This document shows, one piece after another, positions 37,164 to 45,737 of a DNA stretch of 64,000 nucleotides. Source of the DNA: Phenylobacterium sp. NIBR 498073. Its GTDB lineage: Bacteria; Pseudomonadota; Alphaproteobacteria; Caulobacterales; Caulobacteraceae. The first letter of the stretch is position 1. Each line of letters starts with the position of its first letter. The translations under genes and the position numbers were made by a program. The notes beneath the pieces were generated by a model, which saw nothing but the letters and a program-made list of their open reading frames with translations, was not told the origin of the DNA and did no database searches. Where the stretch lies: the NCBI RefSeq assembly GCF_027286305.1, contig NZ_CP114599.1:1736001-1800000 (forward strand), given 5' to 3'.

Positions 37164-38432
37164 ATGGGTGATTTGACTAGCGCCGGTGGGGTGAGCCAGT
37201 CGGCGAGAGGCTCGGCGCCGCGCCAGGCCGCCTTCGGCTTCATCTTCGCGTCGGCTCTCATGAACTCGATCTCGTTCGGGATCATGCTGCCGATTGTTCC
37301 AAACCTTATTCGGGAGCTGGCCGGCGGCGACACTTCGTCGGCATCTGAGTGGAACGTGCTCTTCGCGACCAGCTGGGGTGTGATGCAGCTCTTTTGCGGG
37401 CCGCTCCTCGGCATGCTGTCCGATCGGATTGGGCGGCGGCCGGTGCTGTTGATCTCATTCTTCGGGCTCGGCTTGGACTTCCTTCTCATGGCCTATGCGC
37501 CGAACCTTTGGTGGCTGCTCGCCGGACGGCTGCTCAATGGCGCGACGGCGAGCACGATGTCGACCGCCAACGCCTATCTCGCCGATGTCACACCGCCAGA
37601 TCAGCGCGCCAAGACCTTTGGCCTGATGGCATCAGCCTTCTCCATCGGCTTCATCGTGGGGCCGATGATCGGGGGGCTACTGGGCGAGTACGGGCTGCGA
37701 CTACCGTTCATTGCCGCGGCCGTCATTACCTTCGCCAATGCGATCTATGGCCTGCTCGTTTTGCCGGAGTCGCTGCCGAAGGAGCGACGCGCCAAACGGT
37801 TTGAGTGGGGCCGGGCCAATCCGCTGGGCGCCTTGAGGCTGCTCCGCTCGCACTCGGACCTGCTTCCTCTCGCGGGCGTGGCTTTTCTCTTCCAGCTTTC
37901 TCAAATGGTCCTGCCCACGATCTATGTCCTCTACACCGCCCACCGCTACGGTTGGTCGACCGGCATGGAGGGCGCCGCTTTTCTGCTGATCGGGGTTCTT
38001 GGGGTCTTTGTTCAGATGGTCCTGGTCGGGCCCGTCGTCGCTCGGATTGGCTTGAGGAACGCCATCTTGCTCGGGGCTGTATCCGGCGCGGCTTGCTATG
38101 CCTGGTACGGCGCCATGGCGAACGGATGGGTGTTCCTGGTTGGCGCGGCTCTGCAGGCGCTGCAGGGATTCCTGATGCCTGGTCTACAGGGGCTCATGAC
38201 CCGCTTGGTCCGGCCAGAGGAGCAGGGCCAGTTGCAGGGCGCCAATCAAAGTATGATGGGTGTCGCTTCGATCGCCGGGCCGATGATCTTTGGGATGGTG
38301 TTCGCTTGGTCAGTTCGCCACGAGACCATCTCATCGATTCCAGGGCTGGCCTTCTACGTGGCGTCGGGCCTCATGGTCGCTGCCGTCTTGCTGGCCTTCT
38401 GGAAGGCGCAACCTCCTGAGAAGGAAGCCTAG
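37164..38432 (+). CDS. MFS transporter, TetA-like (DHA1) drug/metabolite exporter
   Basis: A 422-residue twelve-span transporter. The inter-helix loop motif GMLSDRIGRRPVLL and the motif GFIVGPMIGGLLG, which marks antiporters, place it in the DHA1/TCR branch. GGGGGAG precedes the ATG. Two palindrome copies lie upstream. Export of a toxic intermediate or of the substrate itself is plausible in a hydrocarbon-type catabolic island, but specificity cannot be read from sequence. Confidence 0.9.
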   Translation: MGDLTSAGGVSQSARGSAPRQAAFGFIFASALMNSISFGIMLPIVPNLIRELAGGDTSSASEWNVLFATSWGVMQLFCGPLLGMLSDRIGRRPVLLISFFGLGLDFLLMAYAPNLWWLLAGRLLNGATASTMSTANAYLADVTPPDQRAKTFGLMASAFSIGFIVGPMIGGLLGEYGLRLPFIAAAVITFANAIYGLLVLPESLPKERRAKRFEWGRANPLGALRLLRSHSDLLPLAGVAFLFQLSQMVLPTIYVLYTAHRYGWSTGMEGAAFLLIGVLGVFVQMVLVGPVVARIGLRNAILLGAVSGAACYAWYGAMANGWVFLVGAALQALQGFLMPGLQGLMTRLVRPEEQGQLQGANQSMMGVASIAGPMIFGMVFAWSVRHETISSIPGLAFYVASGLMVAAVLLAFWKAQPPEKEA

Positions 38433-38461
38433 GGACGAGGGCGGCCGCATTGCGACGGCTC

Positions 38462-38713
38462 TCAGCTGAGGCCGGCGAGAAGTTGCTTGCACTTGTCTCT
38501 CAGCACCCCGTCGTGGGGCCGCGTGGCCAGCCAATCGCTGAAAGCGATGATCCTGGCTTCCTGGGCGGGCGACCAAGTCTCGACCCGCATCAACAGCGTC
38601 AGTATGGCCTGTGCGCGCTCACGGGGGGAGGGGGCGCTTGGCAGCGTGCGGCAAAGGCTCTTGGCCTCGACCATGGCATGGTGACGCGGGGACATCTTGT
38701 TGCTGTGGATCAT
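38462..38713 (-). CDS. Small hypothetical protein, about 77-83 aa
   Basis: The frame from ATG 38713 (or ATG 38695) encodes a mostly helical protein with segments SPRERAQAILTLLMRVETWS and PAQEARIIAFSDWLATRPHD. Composition is protein-like, whereas the further upstream extension of the frame is not. No ribosome site is clear for either start. It converges on the MFS gene. No function is recognised. Confidence 0.5.
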   Translation of the reverse strand: MIHSNKMSPRHHAMVEAKSLCRTLPSAPSPRERAQAILTLLMRVETWSPAQEARIIAFSDWLATRPHDGVLRDKCKQLLAGLS

Positions 38714-39265
38714 TGGTTGGCGGGGAAGCGCTCTTGTGCGTGGAACACGGAACTCAACGCAAGATGCAGAGCTCGGGGGCCCTTGGCAGAAGAAGGGCGC
38801 GGTCCCCGCCGTGAATGGCGGGCACCGCGCCCCGGGACTGGAAAGAAAACTACTAAAGTACGCGAACGCGTGAGTGCCGTTCACCGTTAATGAAAGTGCG
38901 CGGGAGACGCTCGCGCAGGTGGGTTGAAACGCCTCGAACGGCTTTCGAAAATAGGAACATTGAAACCGTTGCGGAGGCAGTCGGGCGGCTGACGAGAAGC
39001 TGATCGGCTGTCTGCGTTGAAGAGCGCGTCTCAAATCACTTCGCGGCCCTGCTCGTTGCACGCGTCGACATCTGGCGCTGATCCAGGCAAGTGGAAGGCG
39101 AATTGCGGCAGCGGGACGAGCTAGCCGTGCATGCGGATGGCGCGCCGCGCGCCAAATTACCGCGCAGATGGTGCGTCGAGCCCCACTATCCCGTCCTCGC
39201 CTCCGGATTTCGTAGTTTCTCGCATCTGATTGTGTTCGAGGACCCACTGGCGGGGCGTTTCGATC
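38714..39265. other. Gene-free stretch
   Basis: No credible coding frame. It contains one palindrome copy at 38934 and a nearby half-like repeat (TTGAAACG at 38924). The rest shows nothing recognisable. Confidence 0.5.
38934..38948. promoter_or_regulatory. Island palindrome copy 3
   Basis: TCGAACGGCTTTCGA, arms matching at six of seven positions. It is about 220 bp upstream of the leftward small gene and has no close rightward gene. Confidence 0.55.
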
Positions 39266-39661
39266 ATGCCAACCCTTCGGCGTACGGACTTCGCGTGGGA
39301 ATTCCTGCGCCGCAACGAGCGCTACCGTCGGCATGCATCTAGCGGATGCGCCGATCTTGGCAAGCTGCCCGGGGGCGGACCCAAGCCTGGGGAGGGGCCG
39401 ACCAAAGAACAGAGGGACGCTGGGTACTTCGACCTGCTCTTCATTGGAACCAGCGACGATGGCCGAAAGGTGCGGGTATCCGTCAAGGGCGACAAGGATC
39501 CGGGCTATGGATCAACATCCAAGATGCTCGCCGAGACCGCCATCTGTCTGGTGAACTCCACTGAGACGCCCGGTGGAATATGGACGCCTGGGGCCGCACT
39601 CCGGGGCAAGTTGATCTCGCGTCTGGAAGAGCACGCCGGCGTGAAGTTCGAGGTCGAGTAA
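39266..39661 (+). CDS. Chimeric protein: DUF6499 N-terminus joined to saccharopine dehydrogenase-like C-terminus
   Basis: A 131-residue frame. Residues 1-24 (RTDFAWEFLRRNERYRRHA) match the DUF6499 domain that starts many plasmid- and island-borne regulator-like proteins. From about residue 55 on, KGDKDPGYGSTSKMLAETA and the later PGGIWTPGAALRGKLI resemble the extreme C-terminus of saccharopine dehydrogenase-like oxidoreductases, with the whole N-terminal NAD domain missing. It is most likely the scar of a recombination event, and probably non-functional in either role. Both family assignments are from memory of the motifs. Confidence 0.6.
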   Translation: MPTLRRTDFAWEFLRRNERYRRHASSGCADLGKLPGGGPKPGEGPTKEQRDAGYFDLLFIGTSDDGRKVRVSVKGDKDPGYGSTSKMLAETAICLVNSTETPGGIWTPGAALRGKLISRLEEHAGVKFEVE

Positions 39662-39679
39662 CAACGGGAACTCGTTGTC

Positions 39680-39711
39680 GAAATGGGGGCAGGTTGACCT
39701 GGCCCCATTTC
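39680..39711. terminator. Bidirectional hairpin between convergent genes
   Basis: A 15-bp stem with one mismatch and a two-base loop, arms GAAATGGGGGCAGGT and ACCTGGCCCCATTTC. It sits between the stops of the chimeric gene and the ferredoxin reductase gene. Confidence 0.7.
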
Positions 39712-39727
39712 ACTAGCTTTGGCGCGC

Positions 39728-40960
39728 CTATTCGGCGACTTCGGTCATCGGGATGCTGATGTCCGCAAGCCTTCCCTTGTTAACGGGACGTCGCCCACCG
39801 ATCAGGTTCTTGCCCATCATGAACTCGGGAGGAGAATTGAGGGCTTCGACCGCTTGGACCAGGTTCTCCTTGAGGTGGAAGACTGCGAACCTGCCGGACT
39901 GCGGGTCACCCCGAACGACCAAGTCGTCGACGTCGAAGGGGTAGCCAGCGATCTGCAGCTTCAGATCGTACTGGTCCGACCACTGCCACGGCGTCTCTGC
40001 TCGCGGCGGGGCGCGGCCGGTAATCGCGGCGGCCGCCTGTTTGGCCTGCTCAAGGGCGTTTGGAACGCTCTCCAGGCGGAAGTTCCGGTTATAGAGGGGC
40101 AATGGACGCTGAGTGACATCGCCGATAGCGAAGATGTCGGGATCGCTCGTCCGCGCTTCGAGATCGACGATGATGCCCCGGGCGCAGTCGAGCCCTGCTT
40201 CGGAGGCGATCTCCTGATTGGGAGCAGCTCCGATGCCTACGACCGCGATGTCGCACGGAAGGGTTCGGCCATCGGTCAGAACAACGGCTTCCACTCGACC
40301 ATTCCGGCCCACAAAGGCCTCAGCGCTGCAGCCGACTTCGAAGCGCACGCCCTTGCGTTGATGATAGTCGGTGAAGAAGTCTGACAACGCCTCGCTGGCG
40401 ACCCGAGCCAGGACGCGTGGTTCGCGCTCGATCACGACGACCTCAACGCCAAGGCTCCGTCCGGAAGCGGCGACCTCAAGACCGACGTAGCCGCCGCCAA
40501 TCACAACCATCGTCTTGCCTGGAGCTAGCGAAGCCTTCAGGCCCTCGGCGTCCTCGGCCGTCCGCAAGAACCGGACCCCCGCCAGGTTGGCGCCTTGGAT
40601 CGGGAGGGCGATGGGGCGGGCGCCGGTCGCGATGACGAGCGTGTCGTAGGGGATGACCCAGCCGTCGGCGCAGTCGATGAGCTTGTCGGCGCGATGAATG
40701 CGCACGGCCCTGGTGCTGCTGTGAAAGGTAATGTCGTTCTCGGAATAGAATTCCAAGGGCCTGAGCGCGAGGCTCTCGGCGTCCGCTTCGCCTTTCAGCC
40801 AGGCCTTGGAGAGCGGCGGCCGTTGGTACGGGGGAATGGGTTCGTCTCCGATGAGAACGATTGGCCCCTTGTGTCCGTACTGCCTCAGTAGGGCCGCGCA
40901 GGCGCCGCCCGCGTGCCCCGCCCCTAGGATCGCGACTCTCGCAGCTGAATGGTCACACAT
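39728..40960 (-). CDS. NAD(P)H-dependent FAD ferredoxin reductase for P450
   Basis: A 410-residue flavoprotein of the putidaredoxin-reductase type, passing electrons from NAD(P)H to a 2Fe-2S ferredoxin. The FAD motif is VAILGAGHAGGACA, the NAD motif VVIGGGYVGLEVAA, and the second FAD motif DIFAIGDV. The segment PYQRPPLSKAWL is typical of the class. The start at 40960 has GGGGGACAG upstream. No P450 is adjacent, but the CYP153 gene (45.7 kb) and the ferredoxin (51.3 kb) complete a class I chain. A palindrome copy lies 162 bp upstream. Confidence 0.92.
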   Translation of the reverse strand: MCDHSAARVAILGAGHAGGACAALLRQYGHKGPIVLIGDEPIPPYQRPPLSKAWLKGEADAESLALRPLEFYSENDITFHSSTRAVRIHRADKLIDCADGWVIPYDTLVIATGARPIALPIQGANLAGVRFLRTAEDAEGLKASLAPGKTMVVIGGGYVGLEVAASGRSLGVEVVVIEREPRVLARVASEALSDFFTDYHQRKGVRFEVGCSAEAFVGRNGRVEAVVLTDGRTLPCDIAVVGIGAAPNQEIASEAGLDCARGIIVDLEARTSDPDIFAIGDVTQRPLPLYNRNFRLESVPNALEQAKQAAAAITGRAPPRAETPWQWSDQYDLKLQIAGYPFDVDDLVVRGDPQSGRFAVFHLKENLVQAVEALNSPPEFMMGKNLIGGRRPVNKGRLADISIPMTEVAE

Positions 40961-41121
40961 TCTGTCCCCCAAAGACTCGAGCGGATGGGTAATATTACGA
41001 CGTGGTATTGTCTTCCAACCAAAACGTAAAATCACTCCCTACATGTTCATTTCAGTGGCTGGCGAGCAGTTGCCAGCCACCGCAGTCAGTCGAGTTCCGG
41101 GGCGTGCCAATTCGACGCTTT

Positions 41122-41136
41122 TCGAATGTTGTTCGA
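41122..41136. promoter_or_regulatory. Island palindrome copy 4
   Basis: TCGAATGTTGTTCGA, arms TCGAA(T/C)/TTCGA. Upstream of the leftward ferredoxin reductase gene. Confidence 0.65.
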
Positions 41137-41158
41137 TCCCGCCTGCTAGCCCGGCTCG

Positions 41159-41383
41159 GTGAACGAGCACCAACGCAACCTGTGGGACGCAATGATCCAG
41201 TTCCGACTCTGTTTCCTGACGGCGAGCGATCACCTTGCGGATGCGATCGACCTGCCGATGCCCTCGCTGGAGGCGGCGATCGAGCACGCTGAGGGTCTTG
41301 CTGATGGTCGGCGCATGGAGCTTTGGCGGGACGCTGAGCGAATGAAGCTGTGGCCGGCAGGCCGCGCCGAACCCGCTGCCTAG
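41159..41383 (+). CDS. Possible small hypothetical protein, 74 aa
   Basis: Frame from a GTG at 41159, with fairly natural composition (LADAIDLPMPSLEAAIEHAE) and moderately GC-rich third positions. There is no ribosome site and no recognised family; it may be spurious. A palindrome copy ends 23 bp before its start. Confidence 0.3.
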   Translation: MNEHQRNLWDAMIQFRLCFLTASDHLADAIDLPMPSLEAAIEHAEGLADGRRMELWRDAERMKLWPAGRAEPAA

Positions 41384-41458
41384 GTTCGCTCGGTCCACAC
41401 GAGCGAGCTGAAACGCGAGCCCTGCACCCAGCGCAGGAAATGGGCGTTCGACCAGTTG

Positions 41459-41473
41459 TGGAACGTCGTTCGA
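41459..41473. promoter_or_regulatory. Island palindrome copy 5
   Basis: TGGAACGTCGTTCGA, identical over 15 bp to copy 7 at 52751 and sharing the left flank TTG. It is 241 bp upstream of the GPH transporter gene. Confidence 0.7.
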
Positions 41474-41713
41474 ATCCTTCTCGTCCCAATCGCGGCGGGG
41501 AGGCCGCGAGCAGCTCCGCGTCCCAGGGGCTGAGGCCCGTCCCTTGGTGTTGCAGCACGCCGGGGACGGGCCGTCTGGCGCCCAGGCGGCAGGGGCGCCG
41601 CAGCGGGACCACTGAGGCGACCTGCCCATCGCCGCGGCGAACCCGCCGCGGCGACAACAATCAAAGCACGCCGGCCAAACGCCAGGCGTCAATCGTGGGG
41701 AAGTAACGCAACG

Positions 41714-43141
41714 ATGACCAAGGCTGCTTCAGCCCGCTCCTCCCAGGTGCCCTTGCTCACCGCATTGGCCTTCGCCGCTGTCAGTCTGCCGGTCGCGGCG
41801 GTGGGCATCGCGATGTCGGTCTACCTGCCACGACACTTCGCCAGCCACTTGGGCGTGGACTTGGCGGTCATCGGCTCGGCCTTCTTCATTGTCCGCATGA
41901 TCGATATTCCCATTGACGGCCTTCTTGGCTGGTCGATGGACAAAACCCGCACGCCGCTCGGCCGCTATCGCCTCTGGACGATCCTGGGCGCGCCTATCCT
42001 GATGCTCGGGGTGTACTTCCTCTTTATGCCCCCCGAAGGCGTCGGCCGGACCTACCTAATCTTCTGGCTCCTCGTTCTCTATCTGGGCAACTCGATCCTA
42101 GCGCTCTCGCATGCAGCATGGGCGGCGACGCTTGCGCCCCACTACAATGATCGCTCGCGGGTCTTCGGCATCATCGCGGCGATCAGCGTTCTGGGCGCCG
42201 CCAGCGTCTTGGCGATTCCGATCGTCAACGAGGCGCGAGCAGTGTCCGACGTCGGCAACGTGGCGATGATGGGCTGGCTCATTATCCTGCTTGCGCCCAT
42301 TACGGTCGCGCTCGTCGTCTGGCGAACGCCAGAGAAGATCGCCCCCGAGGTGGATGGGGAGGGCTTTCGGTTGCGCGACTACGGCGCGCTGATCGCGCGG
42401 CCGTCGTTCGCGCGAATCCTCCTGGCGGACCTTTGCTTGGCGCTGGGGCCGGGCTGGATGAGCGCAACCTATCTGTTCTTCTTCACCGACAGTCGAGGGT
42501 TCACGACGGGGCAGGCGAGCATTCTGCTCGCGATCTACATCCTGGCTGGGATTGTCGGGGCGCCGCTGATGGGGCGGCTCGCAATGAAGATTTCAAAGCA
42601 TCGCGCGGTGATGGTCGCCACCACCTGCTATTCGCTGACGCTCATCTCACTGATCGCGATCCCTCAGGGGAATTTGGCGGTGGCCGCCATTCCGCTGGTG
42701 TTCGCTGGAATCATGGCCTCCGGGTTCAACGTGCTGACTCGCGCGATGACCGCTGACATCGCCGACGAGATCCGCCTGGAGAAGGGTAAGGAACGGTCCG
42801 GCCTGCTCTATGCGATCACCACGATGACCACCAAGGTGGCCGGCGCTTTTTCCATCGGGCTCACCTTCCTGGTCCTTTCCCAGGTCGGCTACAACGCCGC
42901 CGATGGCGCACAAAATACGGCGCACGCCATCAGAAACCTTGAGCTGGTGTTCCTGGTGGGGCCTGTCGTGTTCGTGATGTTGGGCGGGGCCTGCATGATT
43001 GGCTACGGCCTCGGAGCCGAGCGGCATGCTGAAATCCGTCGCCAGCTAGATGAGCGCGATGCGCTATTCGATCAGCCCCCGATCCTCGAGAGCGTGACGG
43101 CGGAAGCCGCGGTCGCCGTTCCACCTCCATCCAAGACATGA
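41714..43141 (+). CDS. MFS transporter, GPH (glycoside-pentoside-hexuronide:cation symporter) type
   Basis: A 475-residue transporter. The N-terminal segment RMIDIPIDGLLGWSMDKTRT followed by PLGRYRLW is the GPH signature. Other GPH members carry sugars or, in sphingomonads and caulobacters, various organic compounds. GGGGAAG precedes the ATG. Its stop overlaps the start of the histidine kinase (ATGA), which suggests that transport and sensing are coupled. Confidence 0.88.
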   Translation: MTKAASARSSQVPLLTALAFAAVSLPVAAVGIAMSVYLPRHFASHLGVDLAVIGSAFFIVRMIDIPIDGLLGWSMDKTRTPLGRYRLWTILGAPILMLGVYFLFMPPEGVGRTYLIFWLLVLYLGNSILALSHAAWAATLAPHYNDRSRVFGIIAAISVLGAASVLAIPIVNEARAVSDVGNVAMMGWLIILLAPITVALVVWRTPEKIAPEVDGEGFRLRDYGALIARPSFARILLADLCLALGPGWMSATYLFFFTDSRGFTTGQASILLAIYILAGIVGAPLMGRLAMKISKHRAVMVATTCYSLTLISLIAIPQGNLAVAAIPLVFAGIMASGFNVLTRAMTADIADEIRLEKGKERSGLLYAITTMTTKVAGAFSIGLTFLVLSQVGYNAADGAQNTAHAIRNLELVFLVGPVVFVMLGGACMIGYGLGAERHAEIRRQLDERDALFDQPPILESVTAEAAVAVPPPSKT

Positions 43142-44889
43142 CCCAGCCCGGCAAGGACGGCGTCGCGCAGTGGGGCGGGGCGGCCTTGCCCGATCTCATT
43201 GAAGCCATGGCTGGCCGGTCTCGTCAGCTTTGGCTCAGACTGGTGATCGGCGTGCTGATCGCCTGCATCGTCGGTCCCTCGTTGGGGGCGCCCCTGACGG
43301 TCGGCTGGTACGTCGCGTGGTCCCTGTTGCAACTGGCCGAAGTGGCGTGGACGCGCCGAGCCCAGCGCATGTCGCGCGAGCAGGCCGTCATCGGCGGCGT
43401 GGTGCTAGTCGCACTGGGGAGCACAGTGCTGGCCGCCCTTGGGGCGGCCGCCATCCTGAGCGGGAACAGCTGGCTGCTGGTTTGTGGTGTCTGGCTCCTG
43501 GCCGGCGCCTTGCTCAACGCCTGCGCCGCAAGCGGGACGTCCCCGGCAATCTTCTGGGCCACGGCGGCTCCGACTTTCGCCGGCACGCTTGCGGTGGTGC
43601 TGGCGGCGGCTCGGGCCGGGGCGCCTGCCGCTATGCTGTGTGCGCTGACGCTCTCGGCCACCTTGCTCTTTGTCGCAGCTCTGGCGGTTCGGGGCGTCGC
43701 TCTGCGTGCGCTGCAGTCAGCAAGGGCGGCGAGCGCATCCAAAGGCGCATTTCTCGCCCAGGTCAGTCACGAAATCCGCACACCGCTGAACGGCGTGCTC
43801 GGCATGGCTCAGATTATGTCTTCCGGTGAGCTGTCCGACGAGCAGCGCGAGCGCCTGGAAGTGATCAATCGATCGGGGCGCGCGCTGCTCTCGCTCCTGA
43901 ATGACGTCCTCGACATATCCAAAATCGAGGCCGGCAAGTTGACGTTCGACGTTCGACCTTTCGACCTCGAGCAACTCGCGCTTGATCTGGCGCTGGCCTT
44001 TGACGCAGCGGCTGGCCCGGGCGTGGGCGTATGCGCAGATCTTGACGCGGCCATCGCGGGCCGTTGGCTTGGCGACGAAACTCGGACCCGCCAGATCCTC
44101 ACCAACCTACTGTCCAATGCGGTGAAGTTTACGAAGGCCGGCGAAATTCGGCTTACCGCGCGGGTGTTGGACGGCGGGGTGGAGCTCGCCGTCTCCGACA
44201 GCGGGATCGGCATCCCAGCCGATCGGTTGGAAAGCATCTTCGACTCCTATGAACAGGCCAGCGCCAGTACGGCCCGGGAGTTCGGCGGGACGGGCCTTGG
44301 CCTCGCCATAAGTCGGGAACTCGCCATGCTGATGGGAGGGCGTATCTGGGCGACAAGTGTTCTTGGCATTGGCAGCACCTTTCGACTGTGGCTGCCGCTC
44401 CCGTTTGAGGCCGATCCGTTGGAGGAGCCGGCGCCACCCAGTTCGACGGTGGTCGACTTTGAAAGCCTGCGGGTACTGGTCGCCGAAGATCACCCCGTGA
44501 ACCAGGAGGTGATCCGGCTGATGTTGGAGCCGCTGGGGATCAAGCCGATCATCGCGGGCGACGGGCGGGCCGCGGTGGAGGCCTGGCGGCAGGCCGATTG
44601 GGACCTTGTCCTCATGGATATCCAAATGCCGGTGATGGACGGGTTGGAAGCTGTCGCACTCATCCGGGCCGAAGAAGCCCGCGCTGGGCGCCCGCCCACA
44701 CCGGTGATCGCCCTCACAGCAAACGCGATGTCTCATCAGATCGAGGAGTACGTCGCTGCAGGGATGAGCGGCTGCGTGGCCAAGCCGCTGGAATTTGCGT
44801 TGCTGGTCGAAGCCATGAGCGCCGCCCTCGGAGGCGCGAGCGCCGCAGCAGGCAAGCATGTTCACGAGGCCGGGCCGGTCGGCGGCTAG
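43138..44889 (+). CDS. Hybrid histidine kinase with C-terminal receiver
   Basis: A 583-residue membrane sensor. Several hydrophobic helices span residues about 25-190 with no obvious periplasmic sensor domain. Then follow HisKA with H211 (QVSHEIRTPLNG), the HATPase with N-box ILTNLLSNAVKF and G-boxes DSGIGIP and GGTGLGLAI, and a receiver with phospho-acceptor D494 (LVLMDIQMPVMDG). There is no HPt domain or response regulator nearby, so the phosphorelay partner is elsewhere. Overlap with the transporter gene suggests that the substrate of that transporter is what is sensed. Confidence 0.93.
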   Translation: MTQPGKDGVAQWGGAALPDLIEAMAGRSRQLWLRLVIGVLIACIVGPSLGAPLTVGWYVAWSLLQLAEVAWTRRAQRMSREQAVIGGVVLVALGSTVLAALGAAAILSGNSWLLVCGVWLLAGALLNACAASGTSPAIFWATAAPTFAGTLAVVLAAARAGAPAAMLCALTLSATLLFVAALAVRGVALRALQSARAASASKGAFLAQVSHEIRTPLNGVLGMAQIMSSGELSDEQRERLEVINRSGRALLSLLNDVLDISKIEAGKLTFDVRPFDLEQLALDLALAFDAAAGPGVGVCADLDAAIAGRWLGDETRTRQILTNLLSNAVKFTKAGEIRLTARVLDGGVELAVSDSGIGIPADRLESIFDSYEQASASTAREFGGTGLGLAISRELAMLMGGRIWATSVLGIGSTFRLWLPLPFEADPLEEPAPPSSTVVDFESLRVLVAEDHPVNQEVIRLMLEPLGIKPIIAGDGRAAVEAWRQADWDLVLMDIQMPVMDGLEAVALIRAEEARAGRPPTPVIALTANAMSHQIEEYVAAGMSGCVAKPLEFALLVEAMSAALGGASAAAGKHVHEAGPVGG

Positions 44890-45521
44890 GTCTTGGTGGC
44901 TGGTTGCGGGCCCTCGCTGGGGGCTTGATCAGGCGCCACGTCGGGCAGGGCTATCAAGCGCTCCAAACTTGCGGCTACAAGATCGATGTAGACCTCGCGT
45001 TCACGGCCCTCAAGCGCCTCACCGCGGATAAGCCGCTCAACCAGAAAACCGATGTACGTCCCTGCGAACACCCGAGCGCGCGCGTCGGCTGCCGGGCCAT
45101 GCAGCCAGTTGCGGATGGGACCCAGGAAGCGCTCCTGAATGAGCACGTTGAGCAGCGGCGCGGTGCTGGGCGTTGTGGCCGCGCGCAGCAGGAATTGAAA
45201 TCGGTCCGTCCGCGCTTCGTCGGCATGGGGACTGTCGGCCAGCATCACAGCAATCTCGCGCGAGATGGTCGCGCGATTCCACTCCCGGAGATCCTCGGCG
45301 CCGAACGACGCCTTCAGAGCGGCGACAAACAGCGCCTCTTTGCCTCCGAAGTAGCGCTTCACCAGTGCAACATCAGCGCCAGCCTCGCCAGCGATATCCC
45401 GCAGGGTGCAGTCATAGCCCGCCCGCGCAAATTGGCGCTTGGCCGCTTCGAGAATGGCCGCCCGGGTGGCCTCGGCGTCGCGCCGACGAAGCGGGCGGGC
45501 AAGCGCAGAAGGATCAGTCAT
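44886..45521 (-). CDS. TetR family regulator, divergent from CYP153
   Basis: A 211-residue regulator; helix-turn-helix TLRDIAGEAGADVALVKRYF near residues 38-58, ligand domain C-terminal. It faces the P450 gene across 216 bp that contain the inverted repeat GTCAA-N6-TTGAC at 45620. It is therefore the best candidate for P450 control. Its stop shares CTAG with the histidine kinase stop. Confidence 0.9.
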   Translation of the reverse strand: MTDPSALARPLRRRDAEATRAAILEAAKRQFARAGYDCTLRDIAGEAGADVALVKRYFGGKEALFVAALKASFGAEDLREWNRATISREIAVMLADSPHADEARTDRFQFLLRAATTPSTAPLLNVLIQERFLGPIRNWLHGPAADARARVFAGTYIGFLVERLIRGEALEGREREVYIDLVAASLERLIALPDVAPDQAPSEGPQPATKT

Positions 45522-45619
45522 TCCAATCTTCTACATCAAGCCGAGCCAGCGGTCAGGCCATGCCAGCGGCGGCTCGTAGGGCAGGCGGCCGAAGGGGCTG
45601 TCGCCGCCCTTCACGCTAA

Positions 45620-45635
45620 GTCAATCGACGTTGAC
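45620..45635. promoter_or_regulatory. Inverted repeat GTCAA-N6-TTGAC, candidate TetR operator
   Basis: GTCAATCGACGTTGAC lies between the divergent TetR and P450 genes, 99 and 103 bp from their starts. It differs from the island palindrome family, which is absent from this promoter region. Confidence 0.5.
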
Positions 45636-45737
45636 ATGTGAGCGATTGAGGAACACCGTCGTGGAAGAAGATCAAGAAACGAGGTGCGAGCTGCTGCTCA
45701 TCCTTTCGGGCGGCCGACCGCGAACGGGAGGAACACC

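Larger units (their letters stand above)
40961..41713. other. Intergenic region between ferredoxin reductase and GPH transporter
   Basis: It holds the divergent promoter area of the reductase, two palindrome copies (41122 and 41459) and one weak short frame described separately. Nothing else is recognised. Confidence 0.5.

Noticed and set aside
36518-37489. Leftward open frame of 323 codons overlapping the MFS start
   Set aside because: Covers palindromes, a hairpin and the N-terminus of a clear transporter; composition is not protein-like.
38714-39334. N-terminal extension of the leftward frame over the small gene at 38462
   Set aside because: Cys/Arg/Pro-rich composition, and it runs through a palindrome and the start of the opposing gene.
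41039-41692. Leftward open frame of 217 codons before the GPH transporter
   Set aside because: No recognisable domain, no ribosome site, and it contains two palindrome copies.
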